From contig NZ_LR590469.1 in NCBI RefSeq assembly GCF_901472495.1, positions 744,001 to 808,000 of the forward strand: DNA of 64,000 nucleotides, written 5' to 3'. The notes below the pieces were generated by a model. The model saw nothing but the letters and a program-made list of their open reading frames with translations, was not told the DNA's origin and made no database searches. The stretch comes from Yersinia enterocolitica subsp. enterocolitica. Its GTDB lineage: Bacteria; Pseudomonadota; Gammaproteobacteria; Enterobacterales; Enterobacteriaceae. Positions 26,908 to 36,180 of this stretch are shown piece by piece (the stretch's first letter is position 1; each line of letters starts with the position of its first letter). Made by a program: the position numbers and the translations under genes.

Positions 26908-27877
26908 ATGGTTTACGGGCGATGAGTACTGCTCGGAGTGGGGCCGGATAACCTTCAACAGTTTTGGTTGGATCGTTCGGATCGAGGAATTCAGCTAATG
27001 ACTCACTGGTCATCCAATCGGTACGGCGTTGCTCATCGGTGGTGGTCACGGCCATATCGGCAATTCTGACATCGACAAACCCGCATTTTTCCAACCAGGC
27101 TTTCAGGGCTGGGGCCGAGGGAATAAAATACACATTCCGCATCTGAGCATAACGATCACCGGGCACTAATACCTGCTGGCTATCACCTTCGACCACTAAT
27201 GTCTCAAGCACCAGCTCTCCCTCGTTAACCAACTGATTTTTAAGTTGATAGAGGTGATCCAACGGTGAGCGACGATGATACAGTACGCCCATTGAGAATA
27301 CAGTATCAAAGGCCGCCAGCTCCGGCAGTTGTTCAATACCTAATGGCAACACATGGGCTCGCTGGTCACCCCCGAGCAATTTACGAATAGCTTCAAACTG
27401 GCATAAAAATAGCTGCATTGGGTCGATTCCCACCGCCAAATGTGCACCTTCACCAATCATGCGCCATAAGTGATACCCGCTGCCACACCCGACATCCAGA
27501 ATAGTGCGACCTGCTAGTGGACTGACGTGCGGCAAAACTCGCTGCCATTTCCAGTCGGAACGCCATTCAGTGTCAATATCTAACCCGTACAAAGAGAAGG
27601 GGCCTTTGCGCCAGGGCATCAGGGCGCGCAACATGTTTTCCATCCCTTCACGTTGCCCCGCTGAAATCGGCGGAGTCATCTCTGCCCGCACACCTTCGCG
27701 TAAATCCAGCGAGGTTGGTGTGAGCTGCGGCAAGTGCTCAACAGCGTTAAACCATGTTTTAAACTTACCGTGTAATGATTCGCGCCGCCAGGCACTGAGC
27801 TGAGCGGGCAGGGTATCTAGCCATGGGCTTAGCGGGCCTTTGGCAATCAGCCGGTAAAAATCGCCAAATTCAATCAT
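26906..27877 (-). CDS. cmoB: tRNA U34 carboxymethyltransferase CmoB
   Basis: A 323-aa enzyme, the same length as in E. coli. It transfers the carboxymethyl group of carboxy-SAM to 5-hydroxyuridine at tRNA position 34, making cmo5U. The SAM-binding loop ILDVGCGSGYHLWRM is near residue 122-136, and FDTVFSMGVLYHRRSPLDHL follows. Its start overlaps the stop of cmoA by four bases, so the pair is a translationally coupled operon. Confidence 0.97.
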   Translation of the reverse strand: MIEFGDFYRLIAKGPLSPWLDTLPAQLSAWRRESLHGKFKTWFNAVEHLPQLTPTSLDLREGVRAEMTPPISAGQREGMENMLRALMPWRKGPFSLYGLDIDTEWRSDWKWQRVLPHVSPLAGRTILDVGCGSGYHLWRMIGEGAHLAVGIDPMQLFLCQFEAIRKLLGGDQRAHVLPLGIEQLPELAAFDTVFSMGVLYHRRSPLDHLYQLKNQLVNEGELVLETLVVEGDSQQVLVPGDRYAQMRNVYFIPSAPALKAWLEKCGFVDVRIADMAVTTTDEQRRTDWMTSESLAEFLDPNDPTKTVEGYPAPLRAVLIARKP

Positions 27878-28674
27878 TGAGCCTCTCCCGCTTTCAGGGC
27901 AATTAACGAACCAAAATTAAAACATTGGAACCACACTTCAGCGTGTTCGAAACCGGCCTGATGCAGACGCTTTTTATGGGTTTCAACCGAATCCGTCAGC
28001 ATGACATTCTCTAACATGCTACGTTTTTGACTGATTTCCAGCTCGCTATAGCCATTCGCACGCTTAAAATCATGATGCATATTGAACAGTAATTCGCCAA
28101 CATCATTATCTTCAAAGTTGAATTTCTCTGACAGCACCAAGGCACCACCTGGGCGTAGCCCTTGGTATACCTGATTGAGCAACCGCTGGCGATCCGCTGG
28201 CTCAAGGAATTGCAACGTGAAGTTAAGCACCACCATTGAGGCATTCTCAAGCTGGATATCCAAAATATCAGACTCCACCACGTCCACTGGCGTTTCTGCC
28301 CGGAAGGCATCTATATGACGGCGGCAGCGTTCAACCATCGCCGGTGAGTTATCCACGGCAATGATTTTACAGCCTTCGACTTTGATATTACGCCGCATTG
28401 ACAGTGTTGCCGCACCGAGTGAGCAGCCAAGATCGTAAATCTGGCTATTGGGTTGCACAAAACGCTCAGCCAGCATGCCTATCATCGAGATGATGTTGGA
28501 ATAGCCGGGCACCGATCGGCTTATCATATCAGGGAAGACTTCAGCGACCTTTTCGTCGAAAGTCCAGTCACCCAACTTGGCAATAGGGGCAGCAAACAGG
28601 CTATCGCGCTGTGGCGCTGTTGGCCCAGGCTGCTGCTGCGTATCATGTAGAGATTGCGTTTCGCGTTTTGGCAT
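27874..28674 (-). CDS. cmoA: Carboxy-S-adenosyl-L-methionine synthase CmoA
   Basis: A methyltransferase-fold enzyme of about 266 aa that makes carboxy-SAM from SAM and prephenate for CmoB. The SAM motif YDLGCSLGAATLSMRR and the blocks NFTLQFLEP and KRANGYSELEISQKRSMLENV are intact. It has about 20 extra N-terminal residues rich in Gln and Pro compared with E. coli CmoA. Starts at 28683 or 28674 are both possible and neither has a clear Shine-Dalgarno; I use 28674, which fits my memory of Yersinia annotations. Confidence 0.95.
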   Translation of the reverse strand: MPKRETQSLHDTQQQPGPTAPQRDSLFAAPIAKLGDWTFDEKVAEVFPDMISRSVPGYSNIISMIGMLAERFVQPNSQIYDLGCSLGAATLSMRRNIKVEGCKIIAVDNSPAMVERCRRHIDAFRAETPVDVVESDILDIQLENASMVVLNFTLQFLEPADRQRLLNQVYQGLRPGGALVLSEKFNFEDNDVGELLFNMHHDFKRANGYSELEISQKRSMLENVMLTDSVETHKKRLHQAGFEHAEVWFQCFNFGSLIALKAGEAQ

Positions 28675-28863
28675 GGCTGTCATTGACTAAGTAAGAAATG
28701 AGCAAGAAATTAAAGGCGCATATTATAACAGAAAACAGAATAAATGAGCGCGATAAAGCGCGTGTGGATAGTCAATAGGTAAGGGCTGGCATGAAGGCGG
28801 CAATTAGCCGCCCGAACTAACTGTGTTCCGTTTGGGAACCGAGCAATAATCTGAACAGGCCTA

Positions 28864-29259
28864 TTAGGTCAGGCTGAAAATCTGATCCCAAGGCAGGTAG
28901 TAAATATTAGCAATAATCATCAAAACCAACGAAACATAGGTGGCGCTCATCCCGGAGCGGCGCCAGCGAATTTCGCGATGACGTAAACCATAATAATGTA
29001 GCAGGCGACCAACTATCAGCATCAATCCACAGATATGGAGCATCCATGTTTCAGCACCGTTCATTTCCATCATAATGAGTAAAATGACAGCAATAGGAAT
29101 ATATTCCACAGCGTTGCCATGTACACGGATGGCGGTTTGTAATTCATAAAAACCACCGTCGCCATAAGCGACTCGGTACTGATTTCTCAATTTAACTACA
29201 TCAAATGAAAGCTTGATCAATAACAGTGCGCCCAACACCACATAAAGCGAGCTAACCAT
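28864..29259 (-). CDS. yecN: MAPEG-family membrane protein YecN
   Basis: A 131-aa membrane protein of the MAPEG family with four hydrophobic segments, the same length as E. coli YecN. The conserved blocks QYRVAYGDGG, AIRVHGNAVEYIPIAVIL and GRLLHYYGLRH are present. Start ATG 29259 (MVSSLYVVLG) follows GGAG; the longer frame upstream is not conserved. Possible glutathione-related membrane function is inferred from the family only. Confidence 0.92.
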   Translation of the reverse strand: MVSSLYVVLGALLLIKLSFDVVKLRNQYRVAYGDGGFYELQTAIRVHGNAVEYIPIAVILLIMMEMNGAETWMLHICGLMLIVGRLLHYYGLRHREIRWRRSGMSATYVSLVLMIIANIYYLPWDQIFSLT

Positions 29260-29446
29260 TTTTAACTCCATTGCCCAACATAGACTGGCCAGATAATGAT
29301 AACCGCCTACCGTGTTACTGTCGCTAGAAAAATGGTAGGAATCACATTTCTTGATACTCGGTTTAGTGTTTAGAATGATGAACTTGTAAGACAGGGATAA
29401 ACATGACCTGTAGGTAGTGTAGCGTTTGGGTAAAAAACAATCAGGG

Positions 29447-30262
29447 CTAAAACAGCGTATCTTGTTCCGGCCAATCTGGGGCTGCGGGTAAGGTGGCAAT
29501 CACTGTGGCTAGTTGCTGCCAAATCTTTTGTGCTTGTTGGGGAGAGTCGCTGTTATCTGGTGTGTGAATAAAAACATAGGGTTGATGCTGTTGTTCCCAT
29601 AGCGGCAGTTTTTGCAGCCAAGGCGCAAACAATGCCAGGTTATCCGCCAATTGGTCACCACCAATAAAGCGTACCAATGGCTGACTGCCGGTGACGATCG
29701 CATGCACAGGAAGGCGCGGTTTTTTACTTTGCGCGTCACGAACCGCTTCAGTTAGAGGCTTTGCCGCATGAATAGGGCGGCTATCAAGCATCACTCGATT
29801 GATTGCTCGCTGGTGTAAGCCTCGATTGAGCGCGCGTTCGGCATCACCTTTGGCAAAAAATTCTGGGTGACGCACTTCCACGCCATAATGGAAACCCGCC
29901 GGCAATTTATCGATAAATTGCCATAAACGATTGAGTTCATTTGGCCCGAAAGCGGCGGGTAGCTGTAACCATAATTGTCCAATCCGATCATGCAGCGGGG
30001 ACAGACATTGGTAAAAAGCCTGCAAATCTTTATCACAGTCACGCAGAGCCGCTTGATGGCTGATTGTCGCCGGAAATTTAAAACAAAAGCGGAAGTTATC
30101 GGGCGTCATATCGCGCCAGCGCTGTACTATTTCCAGCCGTGGCAGTGCATAAAAAGTAGTATTCCCTTCAACACAGTTAAAGTAGCGACTGTAATCAGCC
30201 AAGTCCTTGATACCCAAACGGTTCCAGCTTGGGTGTTGCCATTGCGGCAGTCCAATATACAA
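29447..30262 (-). CDS. yecE: DUF72 family protein YecE
   Basis: A 271-aa TIM-barrel protein of the DUF72 family, nearly the E. coli length (272). Blocks YIGLPQWQHPSW, FNCVEGNTTFYALP, RFCFKFPATISHQ and YGVEVRHPEFF are conserved. The start is a TTG with a strong AGGAAGGA ribosome site. Activity is unknown. It lies between yecD and yecN in the same orientation. Confidence 0.92.
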   Translation of the reverse strand: MYIGLPQWQHPSWNRLGIKDLADYSRYFNCVEGNTTFYALPRLEIVQRWRDMTPDNFRFCFKFPATISHQAALRDCDKDLQAFYQCLSPLHDRIGQLWLQLPAAFGPNELNRLWQFIDKLPAGFHYGVEVRHPEFFAKGDAERALNRGLHQRAINRVMLDSRPIHAAKPLTEAVRDAQSKKPRLPVHAIVTGSQPLVRFIGGDQLADNLALFAPWLQKLPLWEQQHQPYVFIHTPDNSDSPQQAQKIWQQLATVIATLPAAPDWPEQDTLF

Positions 30263-30309
30263 ATATCCTTCCTACTTGACGTTGCCGTGTTGTTAGCCCA
30301 AATCTAGCC

Positions 30310-30885
30310 TTATGCGCTCAGAGCTGCAAGGATCTCGGTGCTGTTGCGTACGCGGGAGATGCGGGGGAAGATTTTTTCAACCGCGAATTGCTGCATTTCA
30401 GTGCTGGCAGTACTGCAACCATCTTCTGCAATCACGAGTTCATAACCGTGCTCCCAGGCGGCGCGGGCGGTGGATTCAACGCCAATATTGGTGGCAATTC
30501 CCGCTAGTACTATGGTTTTGATCCCGCGGCGACGCAGTTGTAAATCTAAATCGGTACCGTAAAACGCCCCCCATTGGTGTTTTATTACTTTGATATCGCT
30601 ATCTGTAACTGCAAGCTCTGACGGGAAAGTCCACCATGACTCAGGTAAACCACCGGCCGGACTTGGGCTGGGTTGATCGACCGGTTGTTTCAGCGCCTCA
30701 GCAAATGAATCTGACCAACCCACGCGCACGAAAACCACAGGAGCACCTAGCTTACGAAAGCGTTCTGCCAGGCCAGCATTAGTCGCGACGACCTGCTCTG
30801 CACTGTAAGGGCCTTTAGCAAAGGGTAAAATTCCCTGTTGCAAATCAATCAGTACCAATGCGGTGGTTTTTGCATCAAGTTTCAT
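30310..30885 (-). CDS. yecD: Isochorismatase-family hydrolase YecD
   Basis: A 191-aa cysteine hydrolase-like protein of the isochorismatase family. The Asp of VLIDLQQGILPF (about residue 14), the Lys of KHQWGAFYGTDLD (near 105) and the family loop IATNIGVESTARAAWEHGY are present. The nucleophile Cys expected in IATNxCVE is Gly in this protein and in E. coli YecD, so classic amidase chemistry is doubtful. ATG 30885 is chosen to match E. coli. Confidence 0.9.
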   Translation of the reverse strand: MKLDAKTTALVLIDLQQGILPFAKGPYSAEQVVATNAGLAERFRKLGAPVVFVRVGWSDSFAEALKQPVDQPSPSPAGGLPESWWTFPSELAVTDSDIKVIKHQWGAFYGTDLDLQLRRRGIKTIVLAGIATNIGVESTARAAWEHGYELVIAEDGCSTASTEMQQFAVEKIFPRISRVRNSTEILAALSA

Positions 30886-31158
30886 GGTGTTATGCCTCGG
30901 TATCATTGGAGAAATTCTGGACGATAAACTTAATCTGCTGACCAGTTTATGCCAACATATGTTATCGGGACGTCCTTGTGAGGAGATAATTTTGTTAAAT
31001 GATGTGTTAAAACAGTACTGAAAGAGGTTTTGTCGTGCCTGAGCTGTGCGTTCGCTCTTATCTACGCCACGAATTTCCTTTATAATGACCCCCTTTTTTC
31101 AACACTCTTTAATCCAAAATACCTATGCCTATATATGATTGTTTTTGGATAAAATAGG

Positions 31159-31371
31159 GTGTGTAGCGCTTGCAACCATCGATTAGAGAAATTGCAAAAA
31201 TTTTCTGACGCGCCGCTGACTCAATGTCCTGCGTGTCATCAGCCCGCGTTATCGAAACTTATCTCTGCGGCCGGCTTTCAATTGAAAGGCACCGGTTGGT
31301 ACGCGACAGATTTCAAGCCGGGCAGTAACAGCAAACCAGATAATAAAAGTAAACCAGACAGTAGTAGCTGA
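31159..31371 (+). CDS. FmdB-type zinc-ribbon protein, 5' end disrupted
   Basis: The frame encodes two Cys pairs, CSAC and CPAC, then ALSKLISAAGFQLKGTGWYATDF, the signature of small FmdB-family regulators often found before aspS. Intact relatives begin MPIYDY followed directly by CSAC. Here ATGCCTATATATGAT (31125-31139, MPIYD) is separated from TGTAGCGCT by 22 bases containing an in-frame TAG, where about 6 are expected. Only a GTG at 31159 could now start the ribbon frame, and it has no good Shine-Dalgarno. The gene may be broken or may make a shortened protein of 70 aa. Confidence 0.5.
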   Translation: MCSACNHRLEKLQKFSDAPLTQCPACHQPALSKLISAAGFQLKGTGWYATDFKPGSNSKPDNKSKPDSSS

Positions 31372-31453
31372 GGCTCAAATTAGGGCTCATCAGAAAATAG
31401 CCGCACGGGCAGTGCATAACGCGTGCGGCATCGGCTGAGTAAAAGGATATTGT

Positions 31454-33250
31454 ATGCGTACTGAGTATTGCGGGCAGTTGAATCTGTCCCATGTTGGCCA
31501 AGAAGTGACACTTTGTGGTTGGGTTAACCGTCGTCGTGATCTCGGTGGCCTGATTTTTATTGATATGCGCGACCGCGAAGGCATTGTTCAGGTATTCTTC
31601 GATCCCGACCATAAAGCCGCTTACGAGCAAGCTTCTGAACTGCGCAATGAGTTCTGTATCCAGATTACCGGTACTGTGCGCGCACGTCCTGACAGCCAAA
31701 TCAATAAAGATATGTCGACCGGTGAAGTGGAAATCTTTGCCAATACATTGAATATCATTAACCGTTCTGAGCCGTTGCCACTGGACTCAAATCAGACTAA
31801 CAGCGAAGAGCAGCGCCTGAAATATCGCTATCTGGATTTGCGTCGCCCTGAGATGGCCGATCGCCTGAAAACGCGCGCTAAAATTACCAGCTTTGTGCGC
31901 CGCTTCATGGACAGTCACGGTTTCCTGGATATTGAAACCCCGATGCTGACCAAAGCGACGCCGGAAGGTGCGCGTGACTATCTGGTGCCAAGCCGTGTAC
32001 ATAAAGGTAAGTTCTATGCACTGCCACAGTCACCACAGTTGTTCAAACAATTGCTGATGATGTCTGGTTTTGATCGCTACTATCAGATTGTAAAATGCTT
32101 CCGTGATGAAGATTTACGAGCTGACCGTCAGCCAGAATTTACGCAGATCGATGTTGAAACCTCTTTCATGACCGCCGACCAAGTGCGTGAAGTGATGGAG
32201 AAACTGGTGCGCGAATTGTGGCAGGAAACCAAAGGCGTCGATCTCGGCGATTTCCCGGTGATGACCTTTGCCGAAGCTATGCGTCGCTATGGTTCTGATA
32301 AGCCGGATCTACGCAACCCAATGGAATTGGTGGATGTCGCTGATTTAGTTAAAGATGTCGAGTTTAAAGTCTTCTCTGGCCCAGCCAATGATGCCAAAGG
32401 CCGTGTCGCAGCATTGCGTGTACCGGGTGGCGCGCAGGTCACGCGTAAGCAAATTGACGAATACGGTCAGTTTGTCGGTATTTATGGTGCGAAAGGCTTG
32501 GCATGGTTGAAAGTTAATGATCGTGCTGCTGGCGTTGAGGGTGTACAAAGCCCCATCGCTAAGTTCCTCAGTGCTGAGGTGCTGGAAGCTATTCTGGCCC
32601 GCACTCAGGCTGAAAGCGGCGATATCCTGTTCTTTGGTGCTGACAGCTTTAAAGTGGTGACGGATGCGATGGGCGCGTTGCGTCTAAAAGTCGGCCGTGA
32701 CCTGGCATTGACCAAACTGGATTCATGGGCACCGCTGTGGGTAGTTGACTTCCCAATGTTCGAAGACGATAGCGAAGGCGGCTTGTCTGCCATGCATCAT
32801 CCGTTCACTGCGCCTAAAGACATGAGCCCGGAGCAACTGGCTGCGGCACCGACCACCGCTATCGCCAATGCTTACGATATGGTCATTAACGGCTACGAAG
32901 TGGGTGGCGGTTCAGTGCGTATTCACCGCACTGAAATGCAGCAACAGGTGTTTGGTATTCTGGGTATCAATGAAGAAGAACAGCGTGAGAAGTTTGGCTT
33001 CCTGCTGGACGCATTGAAATTCGGCACTCCACCACATGCGGGCCTGGCTTTTGGTTTGGATCGTCTGGTTATGCTGTTGACCGGCACTGATAACATTCGT
33101 GATGTTATTGCCTTCCCGAAAACCACGGCTGCGGCTTGTCTGATGACTGATGCGCCAAGTTTTGCCAATCCGGCTTCACTGCAAGAGCTGTCTATCAGCG
33201 TGGTAGCGAAGAAAGGGGCCACTGATAGCTCGGTAGAAGAGAATCAGTAA
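31454..33250 (+). CDS. aspS: Aspartyl-tRNA synthetase
   Basis: A 598-aa class II synthetase: N-terminal OB-fold anticodon domain (about 1-110), class II motif 2 [18 protein letters not shown] (about 217-234), the bacterial GAD insertion, and motif 3 [13 protein letters not shown] near 532-544. Charges tRNA-Asp. ATG 31454 follows AAAGGA. The E. coli enzyme is 590 aa; the extra residues are at the C-terminus, which runs up to an ERIC repeat. Confidence 0.97.
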
Positions 33251-33259
33251 TGAATTATA

Positions 33260-33386
33260 TATACCCAATAGATTTCAAGATGCAGGAAGGCGGCAAGCAA
33301 GAGAATCCCGGAGAGCTTACACCGGTAAGTGATTCGGATGATTGAGCGAAGCCAACACACTTGCAGTTTGAAAGATGACGGGTATA
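33260..33386. repeat. ERIC element, full-length (127 bp), containing the nudB start
   Basis: Begins TATACCCAATAGATTTCAAG and ends AAGATGACGGGTATA, with the central GAATCCCGGAGAGCTTAC and GTAAGTGATTCGG palindrome arms. All plausible nudB start codons (GTG 33329, ATG 33338, TTG 33368) fall inside it. Confidence 0.93.
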
Positions 33387-33832
33387 AGCGCCCAGAATCA
33401 ATACTGGCGGTGATCTACGCCAGAAACAGTGGCCGGGTGTTGATGTTACAACGGCGTGATGATCCTGATTTTTGGCAGTCGGTCACCGGCAGTCTGGAAG
33501 GTGATGAAACGCCGTTGGAAACCGCCCAGCGCGAAGTAAAGGAAGAAGTCGGCATTGATATACTGGGTGAAAATCTGGAACTGTTCGACTGCCAGCGCTG
33601 TGTGGAATTTGAACTCTTTGTGCATTTGCGCCGTCGCTATGCGCCGGGTGTTACGCGCAATAAAGAACATTGGTTCTGTTTGGCGTTACCCGAAGAGCGG
33701 GATGTTGTGATTACCGAACATCTTGCTTACCAGTGGCTAGATGCTGCGGATGCCGCTGTATTGACCAAGTCCTGGAGTAATCAGCAAGCGATTGAAGAGT
33801 ATGTTATTTATTCCCGTGTATATCCAAAGTAA
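33338..33832 (+). CDS. nudB: Dihydroneopterin triphosphate pyrophosphatase NudB
   Basis: A Nudix hydrolase for the folate pathway step that removes pyrophosphate from dihydroneopterin triphosphate. The Nudix box GSLEGDETPLETAQREVKEE is complete. Homology to E. coli NudB (150 aa) begins at about residue 11 with KDDGYKRPESIL. Both termini are encoded by ERIC repeats: the start codon and first residues by the element at 33260-33386, the last residues VYPK and stop by the one at 33819-33945. ATG 33338 gives 164 aa; TTG 33368 would restore the E. coli-like start but lacks a ribosome site. Confidence 0.9.
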   Translation: MIERSQHTCSLKDDGYKRPESILAVIYARNSGRVLMLQRRDDPDFWQSVTGSLEGDETPLETAQREVKEEVGIDILGENLELFDCQRCVEFELFVHLRRRYAPGVTRNKEHWFCLALPEERDVVITEHLAYQWLDAADAAVLTKSWSNQQAIEEYVIYSRVYPK

Positions 33833-33945
33833 TTGAAGTTACAGCCAGGCAGCAAGCGAACGAATCCCGATGAGTTGACTCTCGTCAGTGATTCGGGTGA
33901 ATGAGAACAGCTAACACCGCTGTGGCTTCAAGAACGAAGGGTATA
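33819..33945. repeat. ERIC element, full-length (127 bp), containing the nudB stop
   Basis: Same orientation as the element 430 bases upstream. It begins TATATCCAAAGTAATTGAAG and ends CAAGAACGAAGGGTATA, more diverged than the first copy. It overlaps the last 14 bases of nudB and ends 27 bases before the yebC start. Confidence 0.85.
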
Positions 33946-33972
33946 ATTAGGCTATTTTGGAGATACTTATTT

Positions 33973-34716
33973 ATGGCAGGTCATAGTAAATGGGCCAACA
34001 CAAAACACCGCAAAGCGGCACAGGATGCCAAGCGCGGTAAGATTTTCACTAAAATTATTCGTGAGTTGGTGACTGCTGCACGCCTGGGCGGTGGTGATCC
34101 TGGTGCCAACCCACGGTTACGTGCGGCTATCGATAAAGCGCTGTCAAATAACATGACGCGCGATACCCTGAACCGTGCCATTGCCCGTGGTGTGGGGGGT
34201 GATGAAGATAACAATATGGAAACCATCATTTACGAAGGCTATGGCCCAGGCGGCACTGCCGTAATGGTTGAATGCTTAAGTGATAACCGTAACCGTACCG
34301 TATCTGAAGTTCGCCATGCATTCACCAAAACCGGTGGCAATTTGGGGACTGATGGTTCGGTTTCTTATCTATTCACCAAAAAAGGTGTTATTTCCTACGC
34401 ACCGGGTTTGGAAGAAGATGCGGTGATGGATGCAGCACTGGAAGCGGGTGCTGATGATATCGTGGTCTATGATGATGGCGCTATTGATGTGTTTACTGCC
34501 TGGGAATCTCTCGGCGCGGTGAAAGATGCACTGGATGCTACCGGTCTGGTTGCCGAAGGCGCTGAAGTCTCTCTTATTCCATCAACCAAAGCCGAACTTG
34601 ATGCAGAAACTGCACCAAAACTGCTGCGTCTGATTGATATGTTGGAAGACTCTGATGATGTGCAAGAGGTTTACCACAATGGCGAAATCTCTGATGAAGT
34701 GGCAGCAACACTGTAA
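33973..34716 (+). CDS. yebC: YebC/TACO1-family protein
   Basis: A 247-aa cytosolic protein matching E. coli YebC (246 aa) from [22 protein letters not shown] onward. The family was long annotated as a transcriptional regulator. Recent work on bacterial and mitochondrial members supports a role in relieving ribosome stalling on proline-rich stretches. ATG 33973 is the conserved start; the longer frame back to 33901 reads through ERIC sequence. ruvC follows, as in many bacteria. Confidence 0.95.
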
Positions 34717-34753
34717 GTCAGTGTGTTTTTATTCTGCTATTTAGCTCTATTTT

Positions 34754-34822
34754 AATAGCCTAAATAATTCGAGTTGCAGTAAGGCTGCCAACACACATGC
34801 CGCTTGAAGTATGACGGGTATA
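34754..34822. repeat. ERIC element, short (about 69 bp) form
   Basis: CCTAAATAATTCGAGTTGCAG to CTTGAAGTATGACGGGTATA with the middle deleted, between yebC and ruvC. The first bases of its left end have decayed. It is the third ERIC in 1.6 kb. Confidence 0.88.
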
Positions 34823-34883
34823 ACACTGGCCACATTTTGTGGCCGGTGCCATTAGAAGCACTGAACAAGGTGAATAAACTGGT

Positions 34884-35405
34884 ATGGCGATCGTATTAGG
34901 CATCGACCCCGGTTCCCGTGTCACCGGTTATGGCGTAATTCGCCAACAAGGTCGTCAGCTCACCTATCTGGGCAGTGGCTGCATCCGCACTGTCGTTGAT
35001 GATATGCCTACTCGCCTGAAGTTGATTTATGCAGGTGTCACTGAAATTATCACTCAGTTCCAACCCGATTTTTTTGCAATCGAACAAGTGTTTATGGCGA
35101 AAAACCCGGACTCGGCCTTAAAACTGGGGCAGGCGCGAGGAGCGGCAATTGTTGCGGCGGTAAACCTGAATTTACCGGTTTCCGAATATGCCGCTCGTCA
35201 GGTTAAACAGACGGTAGTAGGCACAGGTGCGGCAGAAAAAAGCCAGGTTCAGCACATGGTGCGCTCACTGTTGCAACTTCCTGCGAACCCGCAGGCGGAT
35301 GCTGCCGATGCGCTGGCGATTGCCATAACCCATTGTCATCTTAGTCAAAATACGCTGCGATTAGGCAATGACCAAATGGTATTGGCGCGCGGTCGGCTTC
35401 GCTGA
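34884..35405 (+). CDS. ruvC: Crossover junction endonuclease RuvC
   Basis: A 173-aa Holliday-junction resolvase, the E. coli length. The acidic active-site residues are visible: Asp7 in GIDPGSRVTGYG, Glu near 66 in AIEQVF, and the paired Asp of ADAADALAIAITH near 138-141. Works with RuvAB to resolve recombination intermediates. ruvAB lie 120 bases downstream as a separate SOS-type unit. Confidence 0.97.
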   Translation: MAIVLGIDPGSRVTGYGVIRQQGRQLTYLGSGCIRTVVDDMPTRLKLIYAGVTEIITQFQPDFFAIEQVFMAKNPDSALKLGQARGAAIVAAVNLNLPVSEYAARQVKQTVVGTGAAEKSQVQHMVRSLLQLPANPQADAADALAIAITHCHLSQNTLRLGNDQMVLARGRLR

Positions 35406-35442
35406 CTGGTATTTTAATGCGAGCAGGTTAACTGTTATTGTA

Positions 35443-35468
35443 GGCTGGATATCCATCCAGCCTTTTTT
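35443..35468 (+). promoter_or_regulatory. LexA-like box before ruvA that is also a terminator-shaped hairpin
   Basis: GGCTGGATATCCATCCAGCC is a perfect palindrome followed by TTTTTT. Its core CTGGATATCCATCCAG closely resembles the SOS box I remember before E. coli ruvA, and the stem plus T-run also fits the end of the ruvC transcript. Confidence 0.7.
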
Positions 35469-35527
35469 ATGCTATAAACAGCCATTATGTTTATAGCCGA
35501 ATGTGGGTAAACGAGGAGAAAGTCAAC

Positions 35528-36145
35528 GTGATAGGGCGCCTCAGAGGTATCATTCTGGAAAAACAGCCACCCTTGGTGCTGCTGGAAACTAACGGTGTTG
35601 GCTATGAAGTCCAACTACCTATGACTTGTTTTTATGAGCTGCCAGATATTGGGCAGGAAGCCATTATCTTTACCCAGTTTGTGGTACGCGAAGATGCTCA
35701 GCTACTATACGGTTTTAATGATAAGCAGGAACGAGCACTGTTTCGTGAATTAATAAAAGTGAACGGTGTGGGGCCAAAACTGGCGCTGGCCATTCTTTCT
35801 GGAATGTCTGCGCAACAGTTTGTGGCCGCAGTTGAACGCGAAGAGATCACCACCTTGGTGAAATTACCGGGGGTCGGCAAGAAGACCGCTGAGCGGTTAG
35901 TAGTTGAAATGAAAGACCGATTTAAAGGCCTCAATGGTGACTTGTTTAACAATACCGGTGATATTCAGTTGCCTGCCAGCAATTCGTCACAAATCTCAGA
36001 TGCCGATATCGAAGCGGAAGCCGCTTCTGCGCTGGTGGCTTTGGGCTATAAACCACAAGAAGCTAGCCGTCTGGTGAGTAAAATAGCTAAACCGGGTGCA
36101 GATTGTGAAACCTTGATCCGTGATGCTTTGCGTGCCGCATTATAG
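35528..36145 (+). CDS. ruvA: Holliday junction branch-migration subunit RuvA
   Basis: A 205-aa DNA-binding subunit: OB-fold domain from VIGRLRGIILEKQPP, two helix-hairpin-helix motifs (VNGVGPKLALAILSG near 85 and LVKLPGVGKKTAERL near 112), and a C-terminal RuvB-binding domain (SALVALGYKPQEASRLV). GTG 35528 is the conserved start after CGAGGAGAA; the frame extends 9 codons further. ruvB follows 35 bases on. Confidence 0.96.
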   Translation: MIGRLRGIILEKQPPLVLLETNGVGYEVQLPMTCFYELPDIGQEAIIFTQFVVREDAQLLYGFNDKQERALFRELIKVNGVGPKLALAILSGMSAQQFVAAVEREEITTLVKLPGVGKKTAERLVVEMKDRFKGLNGDLFNNTGDIQLPASNSSQISDADIEAEAASALVALGYKPQEASRLVSKIAKPGADCETLIRDALRAAL

Positions 36146-36180
36146 GTAGAGGTAGATAATGATTGAAGTAGGGGTCTAAA

